DNA from: an uncultured Dorea sp.
GTDB lineage: Bacteria > Bacillota > Clostridia > Lachnospirales > Lachnospiraceae
DNA length: 42,184 nt
NCBI GenBank assembly: GCA_910588745.1
Contig: CAJURK010000026.1
Coordinates: 1-42,184 of the forward strand
Direction: 5' to 3'
In this document: piece by piece, positions 24,410-33,666 of the stretch
Position numbering within the stretch: the stretch's first letter is position 1
How the letters are laid out: every line of letters starts with the position of its first letter
The notes under the pieces: generated by a model
Told to the model about the DNA's origin: nothing
The model's input: the letters and a program-made list of their open reading frames with translations, nothing else
Database searches by the model: none
Position numbers and translations under genes: made by a program

Positions 24410-26419
24410 TTAATAATGACATACTACCGGAATTCCAGCTTCAATATAACCATAAAGTTCCGCGGCAGCATCCGACGGCATATTTACACAGCCATGAGAA
24501 CCGTAAGTCTGGTACCTAGAACCTCCGAAAGCAGACTGCCAGGTTGCATCATGAAAACCGATCCCTCCGTTAAAAGGCATCCAGTAAGATACCGGCGACT
24601 CATATTCGTAACTTCCATCCGGCATCTTTTTCCCCCGAAGAACCTGATCCCTGGCTTTATAGGCAAGCATATATACCCCCTGAGGAGTCGCATGCCCCTT
24701 ATTCGGATTACCGGTAACTATATCCGACTGCAGCACGCACTGACCGTCTTTAAAATAAAACATATGCTGATTAGAAAGATCCACTTCCGCGTAAGTATTC
24801 CCAAAGTCATTTCCCTCGTGGGTCGCTCCCCGCCTTACATAATTCGGCTCTCTCGTAACGGTCTCTCCGTTCTGAATATTGGCTGTCAGAGTATTGTACT
24901 CCGCCTCCTGATCAATCTGCCATCCATAACTGCCGCCTTCTACCTGAACCGTATTGCCAAAACCGGTCGTAAAATCTCTAGGCCGGCCATAAGTATCATA
25001 CTTCTCCGCCAAACCGGCAATATAACCTTTTACCGCCTCCTGGTTAAATGTAACCTGCATATTTTCATCCACATGAATCCACTGTGAAATTACGGTAGCA
25101 TCCACCACTTCTGTATAAGGTGTGAAATCCAGAGTAATATTAGCCCCCAGATAGCTGTTCATAGCATCTCTTGCCTGCGCCACCTCCGGAGACTCCGCAG
25201 TATATTTCGGAGGAATATAACATTCGGACTCTTTTAGGTCAAGCTCTGGGAGAAAACCGCTGATCGATTCATTTACCGCCTGCACGAATCTTTCATTATT
25301 GATCTGAGTCCCAATCTCTTCCTCTTTAATCTCAAACTGCGTTTCCTTAAATTCCGGTTTCGCCGACACCGAAGGAGTCTGTTCTTCAGTCTTCATACAG
25401 GTAAGCTGGCTTATAACTTTCGCAAGCTGTTCTTTGTCGTACTCTACTCCTACAGACGCCTCAATCTCAGAAGGCTGCCAGAACGCGGTCACCCACAGAA
25501 ACGGATTCTGTTTTTCAAGAAGCTTTTTCACAGAATGATCCCTTACATATTTTAAAGAAATATCGGTTCCGTTGATATATTCTTTTTTCCCTCCCAATTC
25601 AACAAGCATAAGACTGTATCCCGCCACTTCGCCGGCCATATGGTCTTGTACCTGTTCGACTGTATTCATAGAAACATCTGTCCCGTTAATTTTTGTATTA
25701 TAATAAAAATGGCTGTAAAAATACGCCGACGCTCCCAAATATGCCGCCGCAACCACGCCTATAAATAAAAACAATCCCATTAGAATACGTTTTCTCCGGC
25801 GATGCTTCTTAAGAGCGATTTCTGCCTCCGTAGGTTCCTTGTCTTCCTCGTCATCCAGATCTATTTTCACTGTCTCATCCTCTTCAAGTTCTTCCAGGAC
25901 GTCTTCCGCCCCGTTATCATCCTCTTCAGGAACGGTATTGGCTTCGCTTTTTGTATCATCTAACTTTTCCGATTCGTCCTCTTCCTCATCGGCGCTTCCC
26001 GAAGCTTCCGATTTTGCAGCATTGCCTTTAGTTTCGTTCGGCGCTTTTTCATCTTCCGCCCTCTCCGGCTCATCCGTTCTGCTTTTTCCCCCCACGTTTC
26101 CGGAATCCTCAGATTCCTTTTGTTCACCGCTATGGTCTGATTTTTCCGTATGTTCCAGAGATTCTTCTCTTCTATCAGCTTCTTTCTCTGCTGGCATTTC
26201 CTCAGCCTCGTCACGTTCTTCATCAGCACGCTCCCCGTCTGATTCCGGCTCGTGAAAACCATCCTCTTCCGGATACTCCTCATATTCCCCTGATTCATCA
26301 TCATAATCAGCCACATCCTCAAAGAGTTCGTCATTACTGATGATTTGGAATTCATCCTCAGGCACAGACTGAGACTTACGGCCAAAAAAAGATTTTTTGC
26401 TGTGTTCTTTCTTTTTCAT
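24410..26419 (-). CDS. L,D-transpeptidase (YkuD) with PG-binding domains and acidic cytoplasmic region
   Basis: A 669-residue type II membrane protein that should make 3-3 peptidoglycan cross-links or attach proteins to the wall. Residues 1-200 are strongly acidic and disordered (Glu/Asp/Ser rich) and precede the membrane helix at about 212-231, so this part is cytoplasmic. Residues about 240-530 hold two peptidoglycan-binding repeats of the PG_binding_4 type, beginning KINGTDVSMNTVEQV. The YkuD domain (about 545-669) ends with the catalytic motif YGSHGCVNMP. RBS GAGGAG at ATG 26419; a terminator follows. The long acidic cytoplasmic region is unusual in length; it could be a regulatory or interaction surface. 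Confidence 0.93.
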   Translation of the reverse strand: MKKKEHSKKSFFGRKSQSVPEDEFQIISNDELFEDVADYDDESGEYEEYPEEDGFHEPESDGERADEERDEAEEMPAEKEADRREESLEHTEKSDHSGEQKESEDSGNVGGKSRTDEPERAEDEKAPNETKGNAAKSEASGSADEEEDESEKLDDTKSEANTVPEEDDNGAEDVLEELEEDETVKIDLDDEEDKEPTEAEIALKKHRRRKRILMGLFLFIGVVAAAYLGASAYFYSHFYYNTKINGTDVSMNTVEQVQDHMAGEVAGYSLMLVELGGKKEYINGTDISLKYVRDHSVKKLLEKQNPFLWVTAFWQPSEIEASVGVEYDKEQLAKVISQLTCMKTEEQTPSVSAKPEFKETQFEIKEEEIGTQINNERFVQAVNESISGFLPELDLKESECYIPPKYTAESPEVAQARDAMNSYLGANITLDFTPYTEVVDATVISQWIHVDENMQVTFNQEAVKGYIAGLAEKYDTYGRPRDFTTGFGNTVQVEGGSYGWQIDQEAEYNTLTANIQNGETVTREPNYVRRGATHEGNDFGNTYAEVDLSNQHMFYFKDGQCVLQSDIVTGNPNKGHATPQGVYMLAYKARDQVLRGKKMPDGSYEYESPVSYWMPFNGGIGFHDATWQSAFGGSRYQTYGSHGCVNMPSDAAAELYGYIEAGIPVVCHY

Positions 26420-26455
26420 CTATTCTGCTCCTCACAAATATCTAAACACAAATCA

Positions 26456-26461
26456 ATTATA
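26456..26461 (-). promoter_or_regulatory. -10 box upstream of the L,D-transpeptidase gene
   Basis: Minus-strand TATAAT about 36 bases before the start codon. No good -35 (nearest hexamer TGTACT) at 17 bases. Confidence 0.35.
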
Positions 26462-26623
26462 ATACGATAAAAGTAAAAAGTACAGCAAAAATTGCCTTTT
26501 TACGACGGTTTATGATTACCGCCTGTATGCAGACCCACAGAATGCCGTACACTGTAATTGTATGCGGCTTTATTATATATCATCCCTCCAGTACCGCTAA
26601 AAACTGACTGGAATACTGCGAAT

Positions 26624-26652
26624 TTGCCTTTTTTCAGGAGTTATTATATAAT
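26624..26652 (+). promoter_or_regulatory. aroC promoter
   Basis: TTGCCT (26624-26629), 17-base spacer, consensus TATAAT (26647-26652), about 105 bases before the aroC start. The leader in between shows no convincing riboswitch or T-box. Confidence 0.65.
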
Positions 26653-26757
26653 GGTCAATATTCTTAAAACAAAGAAAACAGACAGAAACTATCATTCGCG
26701 ACAGGAAAGTCCGAAAACCAACGCCATACCGGCATGATAGAAAGGAGACAAAAAACT

Positions 26758-27855
26758 ATGGCAGGTTCAGTTTATGGTACTCTTTTTCAGATTTCTACCT
26801 GGGGGGAATCCCATGGTCCGGGCGTCGGCGTCACAATCGACGGCTGCCCGGCAGGACTGTCTCTTTCAGAAATCGATATCCAGAAGTTCTTAGACCGAAG
26901 AAAACCAGGGCAGAACAAATTTACTACAAAACGAAAAGAAAACGATACGGCGCAAATCCTTTCCGGCGTATTTGAAGGACGCACCACCGGAACGCCCATT
27001 TCCATTCTGGTAGAAAATCAGAACCAGAAATCCAGGGATTACAATAATATTATGGATATTTACCGCCCCGGACACGCAGACTACACCTTCGATGCGAAAT
27101 ACGGAATCCGCGATTACCGAGGCGGAGGACGTTCCTCCGGGCGGGAAACCATCGGCCGTGTAGCCGCAGGCGCCGTGGCCTCAAAACTCCTAAACCGTCT
27201 CGGCATTTCCATTACGGCCTACGCCAAATCCATCGGTCCCATAACCGTACCGGAAGCAGAATACAATTATGCCGCCATCCGCCAAAACAGCCTTTATATG
27301 CCAAATAACGACTGCGCCGCACAGGCTTCTGCGTATCTGGAATCCCGCGCGGCAAATCAAGACTCCTCCGGCGGAATTATCGAATGTGTTGTATCCGGAA
27401 TGCCGGCCGGGATCGGAGAACCCGTCTTTGATAAACTTGACGCCAATCTGGCAAAAGCAATTATGTCCATCGGTTCTGTAAAAGGCGTGGAGATCGGCGA
27501 CGGTTTTCGGGCGGCGGCATCCTCCGGCAGCGCCAACAACGATTCTTTCTATATGAAAGAAAATACCGTACGCAAGAAATCCAACCATTCCGGCGGAATT
27601 TTAGGCGGACTAAGCGACGGAAGCCCGATTATCTTAAGAGCCGCCGTCAAACCAACTCCTTCCATTGCCAGGCTCCAGGAAACCGTGAACAGAATGGGCG
27701 AATCTGTTTCCCTATCCGTTCATGGACGCCACGATCCTGTTATTGTCCCCAGAGCCGTCGTGATCGTAGAATCCATGACCGCCTTAACTCTCATCGACAT
27801 GCTGCTGATAAATATGTGTTCCCGGCTGGACGGCGTGATCGACTTCTACAAATAA
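26758..27855 (+). CDS. aroC: Chorismate synthase
   Basis: A 365-residue FMN-dependent enzyme converting EPSP to chorismate, the last common step of aromatic amino acid synthesis. Motifs include GESHGPGVGVTIDGCPAG (about 16-33), YRGGGRSSGRETIGRVAAGA and HDPVIVPRAVVIVESM at the C-terminus. The start ATG 26758 has AAAGGAGACAAAAAACT upstream; an ATG at 26734 precedes that site and is rejected. It is the only shikimate gene here and is transcribed alone on the plus strand. Confidence 0.97.
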   Translation: MAGSVYGTLFQISTWGESHGPGVGVTIDGCPAGLSLSEIDIQKFLDRRKPGQNKFTTKRKENDTAQILSGVFEGRTTGTPISILVENQNQKSRDYNNIMDIYRPGHADYTFDAKYGIRDYRGGGRSSGRETIGRVAAGAVASKLLNRLGISITAYAKSIGPITVPEAEYNYAAIRQNSLYMPNNDCAAQASAYLESRAANQDSSGGIIECVVSGMPAGIGEPVFDKLDANLAKAIMSIGSVKGVEIGDGFRAAASSGSANNDSFYMKENTVRKKSNHSGGILGGLSDGSPIILRAAVKPTPSIARLQETVNRMGESVSLSVHGRHDPVIVPRAVVIVESMTALTLIDMLLINMCSRLDGVIDFYK

Positions 27856-27952
27856 AGAGGGTTGCTGCAAATACTCATATACAATTATGGTTCATTTCTT
27901 TGAATCTTGAATCCATATTTTGTGTATAACGGGTATTTGCAGCAACCCCTCT
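27856..27952. terminator. Long hairpin between convergent aroC and the minus-strand operon
   Basis: Arms 27856-27874 and 27933-27952 (GGTTGCTGCAAATAC and its complement) pair over about 19 bp with one bulged base. Inner TATACA/TGTATA, TATGG/CCATA and TTCA/TGAA pairings extend it across nearly 100 bases. It starts one base after the aroC stop and ends 10 bases before the stop of the opposing gene. It probably ends both transcripts, but it lacks strong U-runs and is far longer than a standard terminator. Confidence 0.6.
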
Positions 27953-27962
27953 ATCTTTTCTC

Positions 27963-29165
27963 CTACACGCTTCTCACTTCCAGCGCTATACGCCTTCTGC
28001 GTCTGCGTTCCCTTTCTTTTTTCTTCCGTTCCCTGCGAATCCGAAGCACATAGGCATAGACGCTTAAAAATACCAGCAAAAATGTCATCGTCATTATCAC
28101 AAACGTCAGCATGAATTTAGCCGGAAGCACTATCTCTTTATCTGTCAGCTTTATCTTTACTGAATGAAAAACCGCCGATATTTTCAAGCCAGCCCCTTTA
28201 GATTGGCCTCCAGGCCCTCTCACCGCAGCCGCAATCGGACTGTTCAAAGGTTTAAAAGCCGGAAAATCCATATAATGGTACGGAACCTGCGTCTCATATA
28301 AACGCACCTTGCTCCCTTCCCCTTCTGTCTCTACATTGACTACCGCAAGAAACAAACCCGGGCCAAGCTTACACAGGGACTCCGGCTCATCCGCCCTCAC
28401 TCCGCTGAATCCGAAATCAAGCGGCTCCGCCGCCACCATCTCTCTTCTGGATATGGAATACATATGGATAAAATCGCCGATACCCATTCCCAGCGTCAAT
28501 GGAAAATTGATAATATAATCTCCGCACACTGTTAAATCCTGAAAATTATCTCCCTCGGCCGTATGGGCATACTCGCCCAGATCTTCTACTACCATAAAAT
28601 TCTCATCTAAAATCTTAAAACTATAACCCCCGTCTGTATTCGTCTGAACGACATACTGGTTACGGTTTTCCAAGTAATCTATTCCGAGAATATTATAATC
28701 ATCACTAATCTTAATTGTCCGTTTATAATCCAGGGTATCCGGATCCATTACATAGAGGCAGCCCCTGTTTTCCGCTATCGTATTCGTATAGAGCGCCACA
28801 TAAATTTCTCTGGTATTCGGATTGTACGCCATTCCGTTACAATGTTCCCATTCATGGTTCTGTACGCGCTTTGCCAGTGTATAAGGCGTTACCGGATTTC
28901 CGTTTTCATCCGTATCCCTCTTATAATAAGCGGAAACGACATCCGGCACTTCCGGATTATCCGCCATATTTTCCATAGTAATAACATAATATTCCGTGGC
29001 ACATATCGACTGTACCACGCCGCCGTGACGCGGCTCTTCGCATACCTGATTCCACTTAAGATCCTTTAACGCATCGTCCCCTGCAATCTCCGCATGTACC
29101 TTCACACCGCCGCCCCACAGCAGTATGATAAAAATCAGGAGCCCTCTTATTAATTTACCCCGCAT
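27963..29165 (-). CDS. Secreted/membrane-anchored propeller-like protein of unknown function
   Basis: A 400-residue protein with a signal peptide (LIRGLLIFIILLWGGGVKVHA, end near 25) and an ectodomain of about 300 residues. The ectodomain holds repeated WD/NHL-like strands (MAYNPNTREIYVALYTN, LGIDYLENRNQYVVQTN, LYVMDPDTLDYKRTIKI). A C-terminal membrane helix (about 347-368) and a very basic cytoplasmic tail rich in Arg/Lys complete it. This suggests a beta-propeller on the outer face, type I topology. It follows the nucleoside kinase by 56 bases and has an AGGGGAAC site before ATG 29165, so it may be the last gene of the dnaG-rpoD unit. No enzyme motif is seen; ligand binding or envelope sensing is a guess. 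Confidence 0.75.
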   Translation of the reverse strand: MRGKLIRGLLIFIILLWGGGVKVHAEIAGDDALKDLKWNQVCEEPRHGGVVQSICATEYYVITMENMADNPEVPDVVSAYYKRDTDENGNPVTPYTLAKRVQNHEWEHCNGMAYNPNTREIYVALYTNTIAENRGCLYVMDPDTLDYKRTIKISDDYNILGIDYLENRNQYVVQTNTDGGYSFKILDENFMVVEDLGEYAHTAEGDNFQDLTVCGDYIINFPLTLGMGIGDFIHMYSISRREMVAAEPLDFGFSGVRADEPESLCKLGPGLFLAVVNVETEGEGSKVRLYETQVPYHYMDFPAFKPLNSPIAAAVRGPGGQSKGAGLKISAVFHSVKIKLTDKEIVLPAKFMLTFVIMTMTFLLVFLSVYAYVLRIRRERKKKERERRRRRRIALEVRSV

Positions 29166-29221
29166 ATTTGTTGTTCCCCTGTTTCGCTATTTTCAAGCAG
29201 TCCGCCGCTCCCCGCAGGCGC

Positions 29222-30886
29222 CTATACTTTAAAACATCCTCCCCCTACAAATTCCCTCAGCAGTGAATTTACTGGTATATTTTCGCTTCCGACCCCCACA
29301 AAATAATCCAGGAATTTCAAAAGCCTCTTTGCTTCCGGATATTCCGGACAGTCCTTCTCGATTCCAAAAAGCAGAGGTTCCACATAAGCCTTTAATACCG
29401 CCAACTCATATATCAGCGAGGAATTAAACATGATATCCGCTTCCTCCTGATATGGAAATATGTTCTCTTCTTCTCCTCTTCTCACAGAACCCCACATAGA
29501 AATGGTTTCTTTCGCCGTTCTCCCCCTGGTTCTTGCATCCCTGACCATCCTCCTAAGAAGCCGCCCGTCTGTCGTAGGAATCCGGTTATGTTCATCCACA
29601 TTTAGCTGGGTTAGGGCGCTGATATAAATTTTAAATTTGTTCTCATCCGGAAGCGACATCGTCATCTTTGGATTCAGGCAGTGGATTCCTTCAATAACAA
29701 GCACATCGTTTGGCCCAAGTTTCTTTGCGTCGCCGCCGTACTCCTTATGCCCCGTTTTGAAATTGAAAGAAGGAAGCACCACTTCCTCGCCCGCCAGCAG
29801 ACGCTTCATGCACTCCTGAAACAGCTCCAAATCCACGGCTTCTATGCACTCAAAATTATAGTCCCCATTCTCATCCCTTGGCGTAAATTCCCGTTCCACA
29901 AAGAAATTATCCACTGCAATCGGGTGAGGCGTCATACCGTTGACCTTGAGTTGAATCGACAGCCTGTGAGAAAATGTAGTCTTTCCGGAAGAAGAGGGTC
30001 CGGCGATCAGGATAAATTTCACCTCCGGATTAGCAGAAATCCTCTCTGCAATCTCTGCAATTTTCTTCTCCTGAAGCGCTTCTTGTACCAGGATCATATC
30101 CAGCGCTCCCCATCTGGTAATCGTATCATTTAGATCTCCCACCGTCTCAATTCCCTGCGTATCTCCCCAGTCTGCAGAGTCCTTTAAGACCCGAAACAGC
30201 TTCTTCGCCGGCCGGAACGGCTTAAGTTCCTTTGGATTCTTTTTGACGGGCATCTGAATTACAAAACCCTCGTCATAGGGGTACAGTTCAAAATATCTCA
30301 GGCACCCGGTAGATGGAACCATATATCCATAAAAATAGTCCTCAAATTCATTCAGGCTATATATATTTACTTTGGAAACCCTGCGGTAAGCAAACAACTT
30401 CTCTTTATCGTACATCCCATGACGGCGGAACAAGGCGATTGCCTCATCCGTATTTACTGAACGCTTTAAGAACGGAATATCCTTCCCGACCAGTTCCCGC
30501 ATCCGCGCCTTCACCCGTGCAAGAAATCCTGTATCCACATCCGCGCCGTCCACCGTACAATACAACCCGTCTCCCACTGAAAAATGAACTCTCACCTTAA
30601 TATCCTTTTTATGTTCGCATACATCATAAATTGACTTTACCAAAAGAAGCTTCATACTGCGTATGTAAGTTGCATGTCCGATATGATCCCTTGTGGTAAG
30701 AAAACGAAGGGCGCAGTCTCCTTTCAGCGTCTTTGCCAACTCCTGCAGTCTATTGTCCACAAATACCAGGACAATATCATCCTCGTAATCCTTTTGAAAT
30801 TCTTTTGCGATTTCAAGATAGGGCGTCCCTTTCTGATACTGCTTAACGCAGTCCCCTATCCGAACCTTTACCATTTCCTGTCCCAT
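29222..30886 (-). CDS. Uridine kinase-like nucleoside kinase with N-terminal TGS/tRNA-synthetase-like region
   Basis: A 554-residue P-loop kinase. The N-terminal third resembles the TGS plus SAD-like editing fold of threonyl-tRNA synthetase (FLTTRDHIGHATYIRSMKLL). The kinase domain begins near residue 285 with FILIAGPSSSGKTTFSHRLS (Walker A) and includes VLVIEGIHCLNP. Such proteins are widespread in Firmicutes and Bacteroidetes and are usually annotated as uridine kinases, though the N-terminal role is not settled. The start ATG 30886 follows AAGGAGAAAAAC, 19 bases after the Nif3-like gene. Confidence 0.88.
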   Translation of the reverse strand: MGQEMVKVRIGDCVKQYQKGTPYLEIAKEFQKDYEDDIVLVFVDNRLQELAKTLKGDCALRFLTTRDHIGHATYIRSMKLLLVKSIYDVCEHKKDIKVRVHFSVGDGLYCTVDGADVDTGFLARVKARMRELVGKDIPFLKRSVNTDEAIALFRRHGMYDKEKLFAYRRVSKVNIYSLNEFEDYFYGYMVPSTGCLRYFELYPYDEGFVIQMPVKKNPKELKPFRPAKKLFRVLKDSADWGDTQGIETVGDLNDTITRWGALDMILVQEALQEKKIAEIAERISANPEVKFILIAGPSSSGKTTFSHRLSIQLKVNGMTPHPIAVDNFFVEREFTPRDENGDYNFECIEAVDLELFQECMKRLLAGEEVVLPSFNFKTGHKEYGGDAKKLGPNDVLVIEGIHCLNPKMTMSLPDENKFKIYISALTQLNVDEHNRIPTTDGRLLRRMVRDARTRGRTAKETISMWGSVRRGEEENIFPYQEEADIMFNSSLIYELAVLKAYVEPLLFGIEKDCPEYPEAKRLLKFLDYFVGVGSENIPVNSLLREFVGGGCFKV

Positions 30887-30905
30887 GTTTTTCTCCTTAT
30901 CTGCT

Positions 30906-31697
30906 CTACATGATCTGGAAGGGATGGCTTTCCGGTGCGGCGATTACCTGAATTTCCGGAAATCTGTCCCTAAAAAATTCTGTCATATGTGGGATAAATA
31001 TCTTTTCAATCCCATAATGTCCTCCGTCGATAACCGACAATCCCCGTGCCACCGCGTCAATTCCTGTATGATGATCCATATCTCCGGTAATCAGCACGTC
31101 TGCCTGCGCCAAAACCGCTGGGTTCACCATACTTTTTCCCGCTCCCGGAGAAATTGCGATGCGCTTTATACACCCATTCAGATCGCCGAATACCTTAACA
31201 TGTTCCAGACAAAATCTCTCCTTCACCTGCTTGCAGCATTCCAAAAGGCTCATGGGAGTTTCTAAATCCACAACTCTTCCTATCCCCTGCGGTTTTTTAT
31301 CCGCCAAGCCTTCCGGATGAGTCTCCATCAGCGGCCGTCCTCCGGAAAACCCCATTCTCTGTTCCGATAGTTCAGCCATTCCCAGCACATCATAATTGGT
31401 ATGCATGGCGTAGCAGGCAATATCTTCTTTTATCAAACGGATCAGTCTTCTCCCTGTAAAATCATCCGCCCTGATCTGACGCATACCGGAAAAAATCAGC
31501 GGATGATGGGTTACCAGCATGTCCGCGTTTTCTTTTACAGCCTCTTCTATCACCGCATCCACCGCGTCTAACGCCACATAAATCTTTTTCACATCCCTGT
31601 CCGGGCTTCCTAAAAGAAACCCCACGTTATCCCATTCCATTGCATAGGAGGCGGGATACGTTTTTTCAATTACATCTATGATTTCTCTGCACAACAT
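30906..31697 (-). CDS. Nif3-like dinuclear metal-centre protein
   Basis: A 264-residue protein of the YqfO/YbgI (NIF3, DUF34) family. It begins REIIDVIEKTYPASYAMEWDNVGFLLG. Metal ligands appear in MLVTHHPLIFSG (about 64-75), in YAMHTNYDV and in the C-terminal DGGHYGIEK. Its function is uncertain; GTP cyclohydrolase and metal-insertion roles have been suggested for relatives. The start is ATG 31697 behind AAAGGAG; longer upstream readings are low-complexity and lack a site. It follows trmK, a very common gene pair. Confidence 0.92.
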   Translation of the reverse strand: MLCREIIDVIEKTYPASYAMEWDNVGFLLGSPDRDVKKIYVALDAVDAVIEEAVKENADMLVTHHPLIFSGMRQIRADDFTGRRLIRLIKEDIACYAMHTNYDVLGMAELSEQRMGFSGGRPLMETHPEGLADKKPQGIGRVVDLETPMSLLECCKQVKERFCLEHVKVFGDLNGCIKRIAISPGAGKSMVNPAVLAQADVLITGDMDHHTGIDAVARGLSVIDGGHYGIEKIFIPHMTEFFRDRFPEIQVIAAPESHPFQIM

Positions 31698-31789
31698 CAG
31701 TACCGCTCCTTTTTTTCTGCCGCAGGATGCGCTGCGGCACAAAAACATTCTGAAACAGGAAGCTTCCGTCCGCACCGCGCCGTATATGG

Positions 31790-32500
31790 TTATTTTCCGG
31801 TCTCCCGGTCTCCGTAATAGGAAAGTCCCCGATTGATACGGTCTAACTCCTTTTCAATCTCCAGGCATCGATGGTTTACGCTCCCGTTCGTCTTTTTCTC
31901 TAGTTCCCGCAGAATCCCCTTCATACGCTGCCGCTCCCGAATCAGAAACCGATGCAGAGCCTTGTCCCTATTATAAAGAAGCTTCCTTCCATAGTAAAGC
32001 TCCGGCTCCGAATATTCCGGCTCCCTGCCGTGGCGCAGCTTCATTACGGGATAGAATTTCCCGTTTTCCTCCGCCATTTTCTCTTCCGCCAAACAAAATC
32101 CATTCTGGTTCAGATACGCCCTTACCTTATGGATTTCCGACTGAGGCTGCAGGATAAATTCCCTGATATCCGCCGCCAGTTCAGGAGCTTCCTCTAAAAT
32201 CTTAATCACAAGCCCGCCGCCCATACCCGCGGCAATCATGGTATCGGCTTCTCCTTTTTTCAGCGACTTTAATCCGTCGGAAAGCCTGGTCTCAATCCGG
32301 TGCGTCAACCCGTGTTCCCGGATATGCTCCTCGGCCCGATTAAGCGGTCCCTGGTTTATATCCATCGCAATCATATGGGTACAGCGTCCGGTTTCCGCCA
32401 GATAAATCGGCACATACCCGTGATCTGTCCCCACATCTGCAACCGACGCTCCCCGTGTCACAAGAGAGGCAACGGCCGAAAGTCTTTGTGATAATTCCAT
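31790..32500 (-). CDS. trmK: tRNA (adenine-22-N1)-methyltransferase
   Basis: A 236-residue SAM-dependent methyltransferase of the TrmK/YqfN family that makes m1A22 in tRNA. The SAM motif is VADVGTDHGYVPIYLAE (about 20-36). The conserved stretch TMIAAGMGGGLVIKIL and the C-terminal coiled-coil helix (residues 175-230) fit the family. Spaced 14 bases after rpoD with a short GGGAA site, in the conserved rpoD-trmK-nif3 order. Confidence 0.94.
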   Translation of the reverse strand: MELSQRLSAVASLVTRGASVADVGTDHGYVPIYLAETGRCTHMIAMDINQGPLNRAEEHIREHGLTHRIETRLSDGLKSLKKGEADTMIAAGMGGGLVIKILEEAPELAADIREFILQPQSEIHKVRAYLNQNGFCLAEEKMAEENGKFYPVMKLRHGREPEYSEPELYYGRKLLYNRDKALHRFLIRERQRMKGILRELEKKTNGSVNHRCLEIEKELDRINRGLSYYGDRETGK

Positions 32501-32514
32501 AAGTTCCCGCTTCC

Positions 32515-33627
32515 CTAATCCAAATAATCCCTAAGCTTTCTGCTGCGGCTTGGATGGCGCAGCTTTCTTAATGCCTTAGCCTCAATCTGTCTGATACGCT
32601 CTCTCGTAACGTCAAATTCTCTTCCTACTTCTTCCAGCGTCCGGGCGCGGCCGTCGTTCATGCCAAAACGCAGGCGGAGTACTTTCTGCTCTCTCTCTGT
32701 CAGCGTATCCAAAACCTCGTCCAACTGTTCCTTTAAAAGCGTAGCCGCCGCTGCCTCCGCCGGCACCGGTACGTTGTCATCCTGAATAAAATCTCCCAGA
32801 TGACTGTCTTCCTCTTCCCCGATAGGCGTCTCCAACGATACCGGTTCCTGGGAAATCTTTAAAATTTCCCTTACGCGCTCCACGGGCATGTCCAGTTCCT
32901 CTGCGATCTCTTCCGGCGTAGGTTCACGCCCCAGTTCCTGCAGGAGCTGCCTGGAAACCCGGATTAATTTATTAATAGTCTCCACCATGTGTACCGGGAT
33001 CCGAATGGTTCTCGCCTGATCTGCAATCGCTCTGGTAATCGCCTGACGAATCCACCAGGTAGCATAGGTACTGAACTTAAAACCTTTCTGGTAATCGAAC
33101 TTCTCAACCGCCTTGATCAGTCCTAAATTACCCTCTTGTATCAAATCAAGGAACAGCATTCCACGGCCTACATATCTTTTTGCAATGCTTACTACCAACC
33201 TCAGATTTGCTTCGGCAAGACGCTTCTTTGCATCTTCATCCCCGTCAGCCATTCTTCTGGCAAGATCCACTTCTTCCTCCGCCGAAAGCAGCGGTACCTT
33301 CCCGATCTCCTTCAGATACATACGCACTGGGTCTTCAATACTGATACCGTCCGGCACGGATAGGTCAATCTTTTCCATATCAACCTCATCCTCGTCCGTC
33401 AGCACCACTTCCAGATCGTCGTCCACATCTGCGTCCGCATTAATGCGAAGCACGTCTATTCCGTTCGACTCCAGATATTCAAATACCTTTTCCATCTGAT
33501 CCGGGTTCAGCTCCATATCTGAGAAAAAGTCGTTGATTTCCTGGATTTCAAGAATACTTTTCTTGTTTTTTCCCATTTTCAGCAGGTCTTTTAACTTTTC
33601 CCCAAATTTTACAATGTTTTCTTCCAT
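32515..33627 (-). CDS. rpoD: RNA polymerase primary sigma factor (SigA/RpoD)
   Basis: A 370-residue housekeeping sigma factor. Region 1.1 is short. Region 1.2 shows DPVRMYLKEIGKVPLL, region 2 has GLIKAVEKFDYQKGFKFST and YATWWIRQAITRAIADQ, region 3 contains EPVSLETPIGEEEDSHLGDF, and region 4.2 ends with VTRERIRQIEAKALRKLRHP. The consensus TTGACA/TATAAT promoters in this window are what this factor should read. Transcribed 39 bases after dnaG. Confidence 0.98.
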   Translation of the reverse strand: MEENIVKFGEKLKDLLKMGKNKKSILEIQEINDFFSDMELNPDQMEKVFEYLESNGIDVLRINADADVDDDLEVVLTDEDEVDMEKIDLSVPDGISIEDPVRMYLKEIGKVPLLSAEEEVDLARRMADGDEDAKKRLAEANLRLVVSIAKRYVGRGMLFLDLIQEGNLGLIKAVEKFDYQKGFKFSTYATWWIRQAITRAIADQARTIRIPVHMVETINKLIRVSRQLLQELGREPTPEEIAEELDMPVERVREILKISQEPVSLETPIGEEEDSHLGDFIQDDNVPVPAEAAAATLLKEQLDEVLDTLTEREQKVLRLRFGMNDGRARTLEEVGREFDVTRERIRQIEAKALRKLRHPSRSRKLRDYLD

Positions 33628-33666
33628 GTAATGTCCATCCTCTCATTGCTTGTTTATATTTTATCC

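Noticed and set aside
25839..26255. Serine-rich 138-codon plus-strand frame
   Set aside because: It is the antisense shadow of the acidic (GAA/GAT-rich) part of the L,D-transpeptidase gene.
22565..26736. The 12-mer CATACCGGCATG occurs in both the leuB and aroC leaders in the transcribed sense
   Set aside because: In 42 kb many 12-mers recur by chance, and the flanking sequences do not align; treated as coincidence.
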